Part shown: in pieces, positions 14,777-24,200 of the stretch
How positions within the stretch are numbered: the first letter of the stretch is position 1
Layout: each line of letters opens with the position of its first letter
Source: a virus
Strand: one strand, 5' to 3'
Length of the DNA stretch: 27,170 nt
IMG/VR virus record: IMGVR_UViG_3300035698_001912
Location: 1 to 27,170 of that record
Notes under the pieces: model-generated
The model's input: the letters and a program-made list of their open reading frames with translations, nothing else
Told to the model about the DNA's origin: nothing
Databases searched by the model: none
Program-made: the position numbers and the translations under genes

Positions 14777-16498
14777 ATGGCCCAACGAAAAATTCTGGAC
14801 ATCGCATTTCCGCTAAAAGGCATGATGCGTAAGTTTGCATATCAGAAGCAACCACCGTATTTTAGCCCTGACTGCTTAAATGTCAGACCCGATGGAACTT
14901 TGGAAGATAGAGAGAGAGGAGGAAGCAGACCTGGAATTGATTTGGCTTACCCTACTGAATTGGGAAGTGGAGCACCAGTACGTTTTCTAGACTCTGTGGC
15001 ATGGGTTGAAGACAGTACCGATAATATATGGACAGACCCCTTCAATGGAACCGCGATAGGAGCACTTTGGGATGCTATAGGGGCGAATGATCTACCTTCA
15101 GTTACCGACAACTTAGCGACAATCTCATATGGGACTAGTGGAAAATGTGCTTTAACCGCTTTGGATAATTTTGATGCTACCGAAAATTACACCTCTGAGA
15201 TATATGTAGTGCCTTATGATGGGCAACATTGGGGTACTTACGAAATTTATGGAATGATGGATGCAACTCCCGACTATACGGCTGAAGGCTTTGCCGTGAC
15301 AATGACAGATACGGGAAGTGATGGACTTGCGGCTTTTACTTTAACTAAATACACTTCCTCTTCCGCTACTGTAGTGGATACGGGTACTTCCACTCTAACC
15401 TATGCTTCAGCCGGTTGGTTGACAGTTCTTGTCTCAGGAACGACAGTAACGGCTTATTTCGGTGGAGAAGCGGTAGTAACGGGTACTGTTAGTGGATTAT
15501 CGGGAACTCGTCAGGGATTTGGGATAGAAGCGACTGTATCAGGAGGAATATGCTTAATTGACATGTTCAGAACTAAATATTATAAGACCACAGTAAACCA
15601 AGCTAGGAGAAACCTTCTTCTTGCATCTTCAGCGGGAATACTCTATAAGAACGACTTTACGGGTGGTATGACCGCAACTACGGGTTCTCTCTCTTTAGCC
15701 TCTGACAGGCAATTACAAGGTACTGAGCACCTACAGAAGATGTATATAGCGGATAACACGTTAAGAGTAACGGGAACGGATGGTACAATAAGTGGTAGCA
15801 CTCTTGATGATGTAGCGGGAATTGATTGGACTACTTACGGAATCACCGCAATAGATGATGTGGCAGTAATTACAAATGGAACGGGTGCCGTTGTTGATGG
15901 CACTTATTTAATAGCATCAGTCGCTTCAGGGGCACTAACATTATCCTCTGCTCCAGGTGACGGTACTTGTACCTTTTCTATTCAGAGAGCACCTAAAATC
16001 TTTGACCCCTCAACGGATACCCTCACAATTATGACTGCTGAAGATGCAACCGTACCTACTGGTTGTCCTTTGATTTGCACATACAGAGATAGAATCGTTT
16101 TGGCGGGAAGTGCAGACAACCCCTATTTATGGTACATGAGTCGACAGGGGGATGGATTGGATTGGGATTACGGTCAGTTGGACTCTAAAAGAGCAGTAAG
16201 TGGATTATTAGCGGAGGCGGGACAGATTGGTGAACATATAAACGCTTTGGTTCCATTTTCTGATGACTTTTTGATTTTCGGTTGTGATAATTCACTTTGG
16301 ATTCTAAGGGGCGACCCCGCCTACGGTGGACAGATAGACAACCTTTCATATCAGATTGGAATCGTGGATAAACAAGCATGGTGTAAAGGGCCGAATGGTG
16401 AGTTGGTATTCCTATCAAGGGATGGTATTTACATCTTAGCCCAGGTGCTACAAGTTATCCTCAACCACTTTCAAGAGAATTACTACCCGCTGAGTTGA
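14777..16498 (+). CDS. Tail protein, N-terminal part of a split gene (573 aa)
   Basis: The N-terminus (DIAFPLKGMMRKFAYQKQP with PYFSPDCLNVRPDG) is typical of large phage tail/stabilisation proteins of podovirus type. Residues about 80-270 look like a concanavalin-type sandwich (strands plus FNGTAIGALWDAIG). The C-terminal part (DNPYLWYMSRQGDGLDW, FGCDNSLWILRGDP) looks like a beta-propeller or tubular repeat unit. The frame reads homologous-looking protein through VFLSRDGIYILA (residues to about 555). After base 16441 it degenerates and stops at 16498, while the missing continuation PGATSYPQPLSRELLPAEL appears one frame back. This gene and the next therefore form one protein of about 777 aa. 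Confidence 0.75.
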   Translation: MAQRKILDIAFPLKGMMRKFAYQKQPPYFSPDCLNVRPDGTLEDRERGGSRPGIDLAYPTELGSGAPVRFLDSVAWVEDSTDNIWTDPFNGTAIGALWDAIGANDLPSVTDNLATISYGTSGKCALTALDNFDATENYTSEIYVVPYDGQHWGTYEIYGMMDATPDYTAEGFAVTMTDTGSDGLAAFTLTKYTSSSATVVDTGTSTLTYASAGWLTVLVSGTTVTAYFGGEAVVTGTVSGLSGTRQGFGIEATVSGGICLIDMFRTKYYKTTVNQARRNLLLASSAGILYKNDFTGGMTATTGSLSLASDRQLQGTEHLQKMYIADNTLRVTGTDGTISGSTLDDVAGIDWTTYGITAIDDVAVITNGTGAVVDGTYLIASVASGALTLSSAPGDGTCTFSIQRAPKIFDPSTDTLTIMTAEDATVPTGCPLICTYRDRIVLAGSADNPYLWYMSRQGDGLDWDYGQLDSKRAVSGLLAEAGQIGEHINALVPFSDDFLIFGCDNSLWILRGDPAYGGQIDNLSYQIGIVDKQAWCKGPNGELVFLSRDGIYILAQVLQVILNHFQENYYPLS

Positions 16499-17109
16499 TT
16501 GATGTGAGTAATTCAGTATACACAATTACAATGGCATACGATATAAAACACAGAGGTGTGCATATTTATCTGTCAAGTGAGAATAATCAGACAGTATTTC
16601 ATTATTGGATGGATTGGCAGGATAAAACATTCTGGCCGGTAAGTTTGGAAGGTGATTACGACCCGACTGCATTGGTTGAGTACTACTCCCATCAGAATGA
16701 AGAGACTGCGGTAATTTTAGGTGGTAGAGATGGGTACTTGAGAAGTTACTCACAGTATCACGACACAGATGGTGGAAATCAGATAAACTCATACGTAATG
16801 ATTGGGCCTTTTAATATGGGTGGTTCTTCCTACCATGATGGCAAATTAACTGAACTGAGTGGTACTTTAGCGGAGAATTCGGGTGATGTTGATTGGAGTT
16901 TGCATGTAGCGGATACTGCACAAGGGACTAAATCGGCAACTGCATTTGAATATGACGGTACTTGGGAAGAGGGATTGAATTACGCAGACCATCCTCGTGC
17001 AAGGGGAGGTTCATTGATATTGAAATTGACAGGTGGAGAGAGTGTAAAATGGGCATTGGAACGAATAACTGCGGTAGTTGCCCGTGGTGGTAAACTGAGG
17101 AAGTTATAA
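16495..17109 (+). CDS. Tail protein, C-terminal part of a split gene
   Basis: The reading frame is open from 16402 and contains a smooth continuation of the upstream protein starting at codon CCA 16441. The apparent start at TTG 16495 has no credible SD, so an independent initiation is unlikely. It encodes Asp/Gly/Tyr-rich strands (HRGVHIYLSSENNQTVFHYW, TAVILGGRDGYLRSY, GSLILKLTGG), typical of a propeller or sandwich C-terminal end. It ends with TAATG overlapping the next gene. Whether it reaches the virion depends on a -1 shift or on a sequence error. Confidence 0.65.
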   Translation: MIDVSNSVYTITMAYDIKHRGVHIYLSSENNQTVFHYWMDWQDKTFWPVSLEGDYDPTALVEYYSHQNEETAVILGGRDGYLRSYSQYHDTDGGNQINSYVMIGPFNMGGSSYHDGKLTELSGTLAENSGDVDWSLHVADTAQGTKSATAFEYDGTWEEGLNYADHPRARGGSLILKLTGGESVKWALERITAVVARGGKLRKL

Positions 17110-18293
17110 TGGGTGTTGTTTATTCAGCTATTGAAAAGGTTGGAATCATCATTGATACGGGTGGGAACCCCCTATGGCCGGAAAATTGGCCTTGGCCTTA
17201 TCCCGATACCCCATATCCCGACCCTAAAGACCCGCCTCCATCTTATCCACCTGGTTTTGAACCTGACTCAAACGGAGACACTTGGAGATTCAGTCATATA
17301 GCAAAAGCATTGAATCAGAGATTGGTTTTTCATGGTGCTTCTTTGGTTGGGCTTCCCACGGGCGACCCTGACAGATTGATTGAGTATACCGATATAAACC
17401 TAGCTAGAGGTGTTTGTGAAAATGCGGTACTTGTGTTAGGCGGTTATTATTTTATGCAAGATATTTCAGGTAAAAACAAAGACACAGTTTTAAATTGGCT
17501 GACTTATGGAGATATGCTAATTGATGCAGATGTAGGATACGGTAGTCGATTAGCTAGAGAATGGACAAATATTGATTCAACTGAAGCCCAAGTTTTTAGA
17601 AATGATATGCTTGATACTGATTTAATGCATCCTATTTTGTTTAACGAGTTGGAAAAAGCCATTGCTATTTTAACTTTGACTCCAGGGTTAACAGGGGAGG
17701 ACGGAACTAATATTGGAAATCAGAGTGGATTTATAACATCAGCGGGAGCGGGTGGTACTAAAAATGACACCCAGAGTGCTGCATGGGATGGTAGAGGTGC
17801 GGGAGGAAGTACTGAATCTATTAGATTTTCGGTTGGATTTGATTATACTGATTCGGATGCGGGGCCACCACCACTATGGAGAGCGGGGGTAAGAGGGCAG
17901 AATTTAGCCACTCAGACAATTCCTACTTATTCAGGAACTGTAGACATTTTGGAAGATACGACAAGAACAATTAAAATATATCGTGCGGGTAATAGAAATA
18001 GTTCTAATATGAATATATATTATGACCCGACAGGGAACGGCATCACATACACATGGAGTTTATTAGGTGCAAGTGAATCGGGTACAGAGACAAGTTATGA
18101 AGTTGATATGGTAAATGACTTCCCCGCTACTTATGCAACATGGACTACACCTCCTAATTTAGGTAGTTGGCCTAGGAATGACTTTTTGAGAGGTAGTTCT
18201 AGTTTCTCCGGTGGAATGGGAGATATAGACTGTATAGATGTATTGGATTGGTATTTCAGCGAAGATGATAAATTAAGTGAATGGGATAAATAA
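17109..18293 (+). CDS. Tail/virion protein with proline-rich N-terminus, 394 aa
   Basis: Not recognised as a named family. Residues about 22-52 are strikingly Pro-rich (WPENWPWPYPDTPYPDPKDP) and probably form an extended linker. Residues about 60-200 are helical and contain patterns such as NQRLVFHGASLVGLP and DLMHPILFNELEKAIAILT. The C-terminal half is Gly/Ser/Thr-rich with beta-like strands. Located after the large tail protein, it is likely a tail or tail-fibre-associated structural component. The start ATG 17109 overlaps the upstream TAA and has GAGGA upstream. Confidence 0.6.
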   Translation: MGVVYSAIEKVGIIIDTGGNPLWPENWPWPYPDTPYPDPKDPPPSYPPGFEPDSNGDTWRFSHIAKALNQRLVFHGASLVGLPTGDPDRLIEYTDINLARGVCENAVLVLGGYYFMQDISGKNKDTVLNWLTYGDMLIDADVGYGSRLAREWTNIDSTEAQVFRNDMLDTDLMHPILFNELEKAIAILTLTPGLTGEDGTNIGNQSGFITSAGAGGTKNDTQSAAWDGRGAGGSTESIRFSVGFDYTDSDAGPPPLWRAGVRGQNLATQTIPTYSGTVDILEDTTRTIKIYRAGNRNSSNMNIYYDPTGNGITYTWSLLGASESGTETSYEVDMVNDFPATYATWTTPPNLGSWPRNDFLRGSSSFSGGMGDIDCIDVLDWYFSEDDKLSEWDK

Positions 18294-18304
18294 AGGAGAA
18301 TATA

Positions 18305-19270
18305 ATGGCTTATCAACCCTACAGTATGAATGGTGGTTCAAGTGGGACAAGTGAAACAAAGACATGGGCAGAACGATTAAGAAGCCCTTATGCAGATGAT
18401 AGAACTTGGGCGGCCAAATTAACACCCCAAGACAAACAATCAATAGAGGACGGAACCTTTACTGGACGGTCTGGAGGCGGCTCACAGGGTGGTAACGGGA
18501 GTGGTTCACAAGACCCTTGGAAAGAATACCAAGATGCGTATGCCAAAGCAAATGAAGCCAATGAATCACGTTACCAAGATATTCTCGGACAGTATGGAGA
18601 AAGATACGACAGAGGAATGGACTACATCAACTCTATATCCGACCAACAGGAAATGGATGCACGTGAAGCGGGTGGAATGAGAACAAGTAACATGAATCAA
18701 GACTTGGTATCAAGAGGACTGACGGGAACTACTATTAAACCTACCCAAGAAGCCTTGATTAACCGAGAAACCGATGCAAACGTCCGTAGGATAGAAGACA
18801 CCAAGCTCCAACAGAAGTTAACTGCCGATGCGGGTCTTAGTAGGGATAAATTGGGATTTATGGAAAGAAGGAACGATATACTACCCGATATGAGCAGAAT
18901 GTCAGGGCTTTTCAATCAGTATGGCAGATACGGTGGAGCAACCACAACCAAAGGTGGGCCGAGTTTCAAGCGTTCAAGCAGGACTTATGGAAACGGACAA
19001 CCTAGACAACTAGGGCAAACTGCTCAAGGTAATATTAGAAGTGGATTAAATACTGGTACAGGTTGGTCTTCCACTAGCGGTTTAAGTTCATCTATGGATA
19101 GAATTCTTTCAGGTGTGGGGCAAGGTGCATCAAGTGTGCAGTCTGCCGACCAATGGGGTGCTCAAAATACTCCGCAACAAATGACTCCCTTCAGCGAGTG
19201 GCAGGATTGGGATAATCAACGGCAATGGTCTGATATAAATAATACAAACTGGTACGATAGCGGAGCATAA
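18305..19270 (+). CDS. Putative internal/ejected virion protein, 321 aa
   Basis: The start follows TAAATAAAGGAGAATATAATG, the virion-gene start signal. The first 75 residues are polar and Gly/Ser-rich (low complexity). Residues about 75-200 are helical and resemble a phage family with LVSRGLTGTTIKPTQEALI and RIEDTKLQQKLTADAGLSRD followed by MERRNDILPD. The rest is Ser/Gly/Gln-rich and disordered. Similar proteins precede the internal virion proteins of podovirus-like phages, so ejection or tail association is a fair inference. Confidence 0.6.
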   Translation: MAYQPYSMNGGSSGTSETKTWAERLRSPYADDRTWAAKLTPQDKQSIEDGTFTGRSGGGSQGGNGSGSQDPWKEYQDAYAKANEANESRYQDILGQYGERYDRGMDYINSISDQQEMDAREAGGMRTSNMNQDLVSRGLTGTTIKPTQEALINRETDANVRRIEDTKLQQKLTADAGLSRDKLGFMERRNDILPDMSRMSGLFNQYGRYGGATTTKGGPSFKRSSRTYGNGQPRQLGQTAQGNIRSGLNTGTGWSSTSGLSSSMDRILSGVGQGASSVQSADQWGAQNTPQQMTPFSEWQDWDNQRQWSDINNTNWYDSGA

Positions 19271-19281
19271 AGGAGAATATC

Positions 19282-19317
19282 ATGGGAATCAATGTAGGTT
19301 GTATTTCTATGGAATAA
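19282..19317 (+). pseudogene. Truncated gene start, 11 codons
   Basis: A strong start signal, TAAAGGAGAATATCATG, opens an ORF (MGINVGCISME) that stops after 11 codons. The same signal starts genes at 13250 and 18305. The first residues INVG parallel INIG in the protein starting at 19936 (MPPINIGYEPVP). I infer that this is the original start of that downstream gene, cut off by insertion of the HNH gene. It could alternatively be a short leader peptide. Confidence 0.5.
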
Positions 19318-19330
19318 TGATATATTGTAC

Positions 19331-19381
19331 TGTGGCTAGGGTAGCCCCCGAAAGCTGAGATATACTCGCTCAGTTGCCACA
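19331..19381 (+). ncRNA. Possible structured RNA ahead of HNH gene
   Basis: TGTGGC (19331-19336) pairs with GCCACA (19376-19381). Inside lie two hairpins: GGG (39-41) / CCC (45-47) and CTGAG (55-59) / CTCAG (69-73). An alternative hairpin, GGCTA-GGG-TAGCC (19334-19346), competes with the outer stem. This is more structure than expected for 50 bases, but I recognise no known RNA family and no intron core. It might be part of the mobile unit. Confidence 0.35.
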
Positions 19382-19411
19382 TTTAACTACGAGTAATAAC
19401 AGGAGTAGGTT

Positions 19412-19948
19412 ATGAAAAAGATAGATTTAACGGGACAGAGATTTAATCGGTGGACTGTAATTAGAGAGGCCCCATCTAGCAGAGAGGGTACTGGAAGGCT
19501 AAGAACAAGATGGCATTGTGTGTGCGATTGCGGAGTAGAAAAAAGCATACAGACAAACAGTTTGACAACGGGAAACACTAAGTCGTGTGGGTGCTTAAAA
19601 GCAAGAGATGAAAGAGATTTAACTCAAGAAATGTTAAAAGAACTTCTTGTTTACTATAGAGATAGAGGATTGTTTTATTGGAAAGTTAAAAGAGGAAGAC
19701 TAGTTGATGCGGGTGATTTAGCGGGTAGAATGAATCACGATGGGTACATTATAATAAAGATAAATAGGAGAAATTACATGGCACACCGATTAGCATGGTT
19801 ATATGAATATGGGAAATGGCCTACTCAACAAATAGACCACATAGATAGGGTTAGAGATAATAATGAAATTCATAACTTAAGAGATGTTTCCCACTTTGAA
19901 AACATGCAGAATTCTCTTTATAGAGGGGGTGTATTATGCCTCCGATAA
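19412..19948 (+). CDS. HNH homing-type endonuclease, 178 aa
   Basis: This is a free-standing mobile nuclease. Residues 2-63 form the small Cys-containing DNA-binding module often found before HNH domains in phages (DLTGQRFNRWTVI, CVCDCG and TKSCGCL). Residues about 120-168 carry the HNH_3-type motif: H125-RLAW, then D142-H143, N151/N155 and N164-x2-N167. These residues coordinate the metal and cut DNA near a specific site. The SD is AACAGGAG. It lies between an interrupted gene start and the next virion gene, and its last 13 nt overlap the latter's ATG. Loss of activity is not suggested by the sequence. Confidence 0.85.
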   Translation: MKKIDLTGQRFNRWTVIREAPSSREGTGRLRTRWHCVCDCGVEKSIQTNSLTTGNTKSCGCLKARDERDLTQEMLKELLVYYRDRGLFYWKVKRGRLVDAGDLAGRMNHDGYIIIKINRRNYMAHRLAWLYEYGKWPTQQIDHIDRVRDNNEIHNLRDVSHFENMQNSLYRGGVLCLR

Positions 19949-21234
19949 ATATTGGTTACGAACCCGTTCCGGCAATACAACACTTGTCATACCAAGCGGG
20001 TAGAGGAAAGAAAGCAGAATACGATGCTGATGTTATACGCAAACAAGCGGAGGCAGATGCCCAACGTGACATGCAGATGAAGTTGACTAATATCCGTACC
20101 AAGCTTGAGAGAGAGAAAATGAAGACTCAGAAGGATGTTCAAGGTCAGCAAGCAGAAAGGGACAAAACTAAGCATGGGTATGATATGGAACGTCTGAGGG
20201 CTCAACAGGAGCAACAGAACTCTATTCTACAAAAACAACAAGAGGCTAAAGTACAAGCACAGAAACAAGAAGATAAGCAGAAGTACTATGAGCCTACTCC
20301 CGATACGGTAAAGGAATTAAAGAAACTTGACGAGCAAATTGCTACTGTAAAGAATGACCCCGACTTGTCAGATGAACAAAAACAACAAGGTGTTATGAAG
20401 TTCTCTCAGCAGAAGAAAGCAATTATGGATGCACCCGCAACGAGTGAGTATTACCGTAGAAAAGCAAATACTATGACTCCTAAAGAGTCTGACGAGTTTA
20501 TTACACAGAATCAAGCCCAAGCAGATAAGAGCGGTGCTGAAATTACGGCTAAGACTAAAGATGGAAGGACTATGAAGTTCACTCCTAAATGGCAAAAGGA
20601 TTTAGACATAGCCAAAGCGGAGGGGGCTAATAAAACACAAGAAAAGGAAATTAAAACGGCTCAGTCTAATATAAAGTCCTCTTCCACGGCAATACAGAAA
20701 GCCCAAGAACAGGTAATTAAACTTGAGGGATTGAAAAAAGCAAGTGAAGCAAAACTTAAAAATGATAATATTCTACTTAACTATGACCCCTCAGTTGAAA
20801 AAGCGAATATTGAGACTTATGATAAGCAACTTCAGTTTCAAGAAGACATAATTAAACGTGAGACAGGTAAGCTTGAGTATAATTACAAGAAAGCATATCC
20901 TGAAACATTTGATAAAATTGACGAGATGAATAGATATCTCGATATTGGACAAGAGCACTCTGAAGCGGGAATGGAGTTGCAAGCGGGAGCACAATTGACT
21001 CCTGAACCACCGCAAGAGGCTCCGCAAGAGGCAGAACAACCTCCTATGTCAGTTGAGGATGAAATCGCACAGATTGAAGATGAACTTCTAGACCCTGACT
21101 TAACGGTTGGTGGAGAGTTAGCCCTTGAACAGAGATTGAGAGAGGCAAAGGCAAGGCAGAAAAAAGAGAATAAGTCTAATAAGAAGAGCAGTAAAAAGGA
21201 CGAATACAAAAAGAAATACTCAAAATTTCTCTAA
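19936..21234 (+). CDS. Putative internal virion protein, coiled coil, 432 aa
   Basis: The product is very rich in Lys, Gln, Glu and Ala, and most of residues 25-300 is predicted to form long helices or coiled coils (for example KLEREKMKTQKDVQGQQAE). A Pro/Glu-rich linker (about 355-375, EPPQEAPQEAEQP) precedes an acidic helix and a Lys/Ser-rich C-terminus. The N-terminus (INIGYEPVPAIQ) resembles the start of phage internal proteins. The SD GAGGGGG (19923-19929) is plausible but lies inside the HNH gene, so the original upstream start was probably displaced. Probably ejected or inside the tail. Confidence 0.6.
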   Translation: MPPINIGYEPVPAIQHLSYQAGRGKKAEYDADVIRKQAEADAQRDMQMKLTNIRTKLEREKMKTQKDVQGQQAERDKTKHGYDMERLRAQQEQQNSILQKQQEAKVQAQKQEDKQKYYEPTPDTVKELKKLDEQIATVKNDPDLSDEQKQQGVMKFSQQKKAIMDAPATSEYYRRKANTMTPKESDEFITQNQAQADKSGAEITAKTKDGRTMKFTPKWQKDLDIAKAEGANKTQEKEIKTAQSNIKSSSTAIQKAQEQVIKLEGLKKASEAKLKNDNILLNYDPSVEKANIETYDKQLQFQEDIIKRETGKLEYNYKKAYPETFDKIDEMNRYLDIGQEHSEAGMELQAGAQLTPEPPQEAPQEAEQPPMSVEDEIAQIEDELLDPDLTVGGELALEQRLREAKARQKKENKSNKKSSKKDEYKKKYSKFL

Positions 21235-21255
21235 ACACTAAATTAAGGATGTACA

Positions 21256-24200
21256 ATGCCCTTAAAAGAAAAATATGAAAACGACCTCTACACGATGATA
21301 GAGGAACTTGAAGGTGCTGACTTTTCCTATGAAGAAATCGGTGGCGCAATCAAGAAGTATAAATCCAAGTATGAACCTATTTCCTTTATAGAGGATAACC
21401 CCTCCGCAGTTCAGGCTATCAATAACATTAGCGGGACTCTGTCACGTAGACAACTCAAGGATATAGGATATACCGAACCTACCTCAAAAGCCCAACGTCA
21501 GAGCATGGCAGAACACTTTGCCTCCTTTGAGAATACTGCCCCTATTGAGCAGACTGAAGATGTTCAGCAGATTATGGAACAGGAAGCAAGCATTGACCCT
21601 AATTTACAGAAACGTCAGAATCAGATGAAAGCGTATGATGCCTTACGTGAGAAAGCAAACGATGCTACTGGTGGAGCGGCTGAGTTTATTTTTAAGCCGG
21701 TTGAGTCGATTAACTCCTTTATTTTAGGGAAGACCCGTGGAGTTGGGCAATTACTCACACGTAAAGATGCGGGATATAAACCCCTTGGTGAATATGTATT
21801 AGGGGACTATATGGACACCCTGAACAAGTTTTTCTCCAACCCTACACTCCAAGAGGAATCTATTCAATATTCCCGTCAGCAACACAAGAAGAGACTCTCA
21901 AGTGGTAAGGGGCAATCGGACTTGATTGATTGGGGAGTAAAGAAACTAACTGACACTCTCGGTGATAAGACAATGAAAGTCCTCTCCAATGATATGGGTG
22001 GGAAGAAAGGATATAAAGACAAATTACTTGCATGGGCGGCAGGTTTTTCCGATGATATGTCTAATCTAGCAAGTGATACTATTCCTCAACTTTTAGCACT
22101 CCAAGGTGTTACTCGTTCAGCTTATGGACAAGCCCCTTCTAGTGGTGGAATGGCGGGTGGACTAGGTTTGGCAAACACACCAAGACAGGCATACACCATT
22201 AATACTCTTTTACAGGGGGGACTCCATGGAGTACAGAACTTTGTTACGAGTCCTGGTGATATGAAAGAAAGAGGAAAAAGAGGACTACTGAGTTTCCTAT
22301 ATATCTCCACCCCCGCTCTATCTTCATGGTTGGGTGGAATGGCCCCTAAATTAGGAGCAAATGACACGGGAACTTTAGGAGCAGTAACATTTATTGATTT
22401 TTTAGCCAATGCCGCAGTTACAGAGTTTGCAAGTGAGTCCTATTATAAACGGATAAAGAAAGCATATACTGATAACAAAGGAAATTGGGTTCAGGGAACT
22501 TTAGCCGCTATTGATGCTATAAAGGGTGATGCGTTTACAGATATAGCCTTTTCCGCTTTTACCCGTCCTTTGGGTAGTGGGAAGGCAAATAAACCTTTTC
22601 AGGATACTCGTCAACCACAAGAGCCTGCTATTAAGATGGGAGAAGAGCCCCCGCGTATCGGTAGTGATATGGAAGGTAGAATGCCTCAAGGGGAGCCAAG
22701 GGTAGAAGAAAAAGTAGTGGCAGAAAAAACACAAGATAAAAGTGTAAATAAGTTAGCAGAAGAGTTTTTTGATAACCCTAAAGAGGCTTCTGACTATTTG
22801 AAGGGAGCTAAAGAGGATGGTGCTACACCTAAGGATATGAGAGAGGATTTAGTTGCACGTATTGAGAACAAAGAGAAAATGGTACAAGAGAAATTGGAAA
22901 CCAAAGATGAAATAAAGCAACTTGCAACCTTGGCAAGAAGTAATCCTAAACTGAAAGCAGAAATGGATGCAATTCAAAAAGGTGAAAGCGATGCTACCTA
23001 TAAGGATTTATTGGATAAATATTCTACTCCCGAAGCAAGGACAGAAGAACCCGCAATCAAGGCAGAGCCTAGTGACGAGTTCCGCATGGAGACACCTGAC
23101 GAGGGGAGTGCACGAGTGGAACCTAAGACAGAAGAACCTCCCCGTATAGACCAAGACGCCGAGAGGGTGGAGGATAAAGTTCCCAACCCCATACCTGATG
23201 GGCTAGACGCAAGGGCAGATATTCAACGAAGAATGGATGAAGGAATGTCACGGGATGAAGCAATAAAAGCAAGAAATCAAGAATTTGACGGAGTGAGAGA
23301 GGACGTTGATGCCTTGCCTGAAGGTACGCTAGTGAAGGATACGTCAGGTAGGACTTATTGGAAAGAAGATGGAGATTGGAAGGAAGTTAGAAATGGTGAA
23401 GTAAAAGAATCTTCAGTTGTGGGCGACAAGGTTAACTTAAGGGGTGGGGAGATACTAGGAAGAGGATTAAAATATGAAGACGTAACCAACACTAAAACCA
23501 CCGAACCTCCCCGTATAGACCAAGACGCCGAGAGGGAACTGCCTCCCTTGATTCAGAAACGTGTCAATCAACTTGAGAAACGCTTAGAGAATACCGAAAG
23601 TGAAAAAGACAGGAAGACTATCAGCGATGAAATTAAAAGACTTCAGAGTGGAGAGAAGACTAAACGAGAAGTGCAAATAGAAAAAAGTCAAGCACCTGAA
23701 AAACTACCCATTATAGATGAAGATAGGACTCAAGATGATTTAACCTCCCCTGAAGGTGGCAGAGGGTTCTCTGATGGTGAGCCAGGTATTGAAACACGCT
23801 TTGACCGTAATCCCGCCAATCCATTGCTAAAAGGAGAAGCAAGGGAATTTGTTGATACTCTTCGCAAGGACACTCCCGTTCCAGAAGCACAAAGTATGTC
23901 TCAATGGAACAAAGAGGCAAATGAACGTGTTTTAAAAGACTTTGACGGTGAAGCCACTCGTTTAGAGAATGGCGATATGAATACCGGCCCCGTTGACACA
24001 ATGGTTGCCCGTAAAGTTATTGAGAAGCTATTTTATGACGGTGACATTGATAGAGCAAGACGTATTCAAATGAATTATGATGACACGGGAACACTTGAAG
24101 CAAGAGCATTGAGGGCAAGACGGGACTTGGTTCTTACACCAGAAGAAAGACGTAGAGCCCAAGTAAGAGAGAATATTCTTAAACCTAGTGATAAAGCAAA

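Noticed and set aside
16402-16441. Programmed -1 frameshift signal in the split tail gene
   Set aside because: No X-XXY-YYZ heptamer in the correct frame was found; the position coincides with a short C run, so an indel or sequence error explains it more simply.
19325-19400. tRNA gene
   Set aside because: The stems do not form a cloverleaf and there is no T-loop sequence of the GTTCRA type or acceptor stem of 7 bp.
19300-19955. Group I intron containing the HNH gene
   Set aside because: Splicing out this segment would give a plausible GINVGYEPV start, but only about 110 nt lie outside the HNH gene, too little for a group I core, and no P3/P7-type pairing or guanosine-site sequence could be found.
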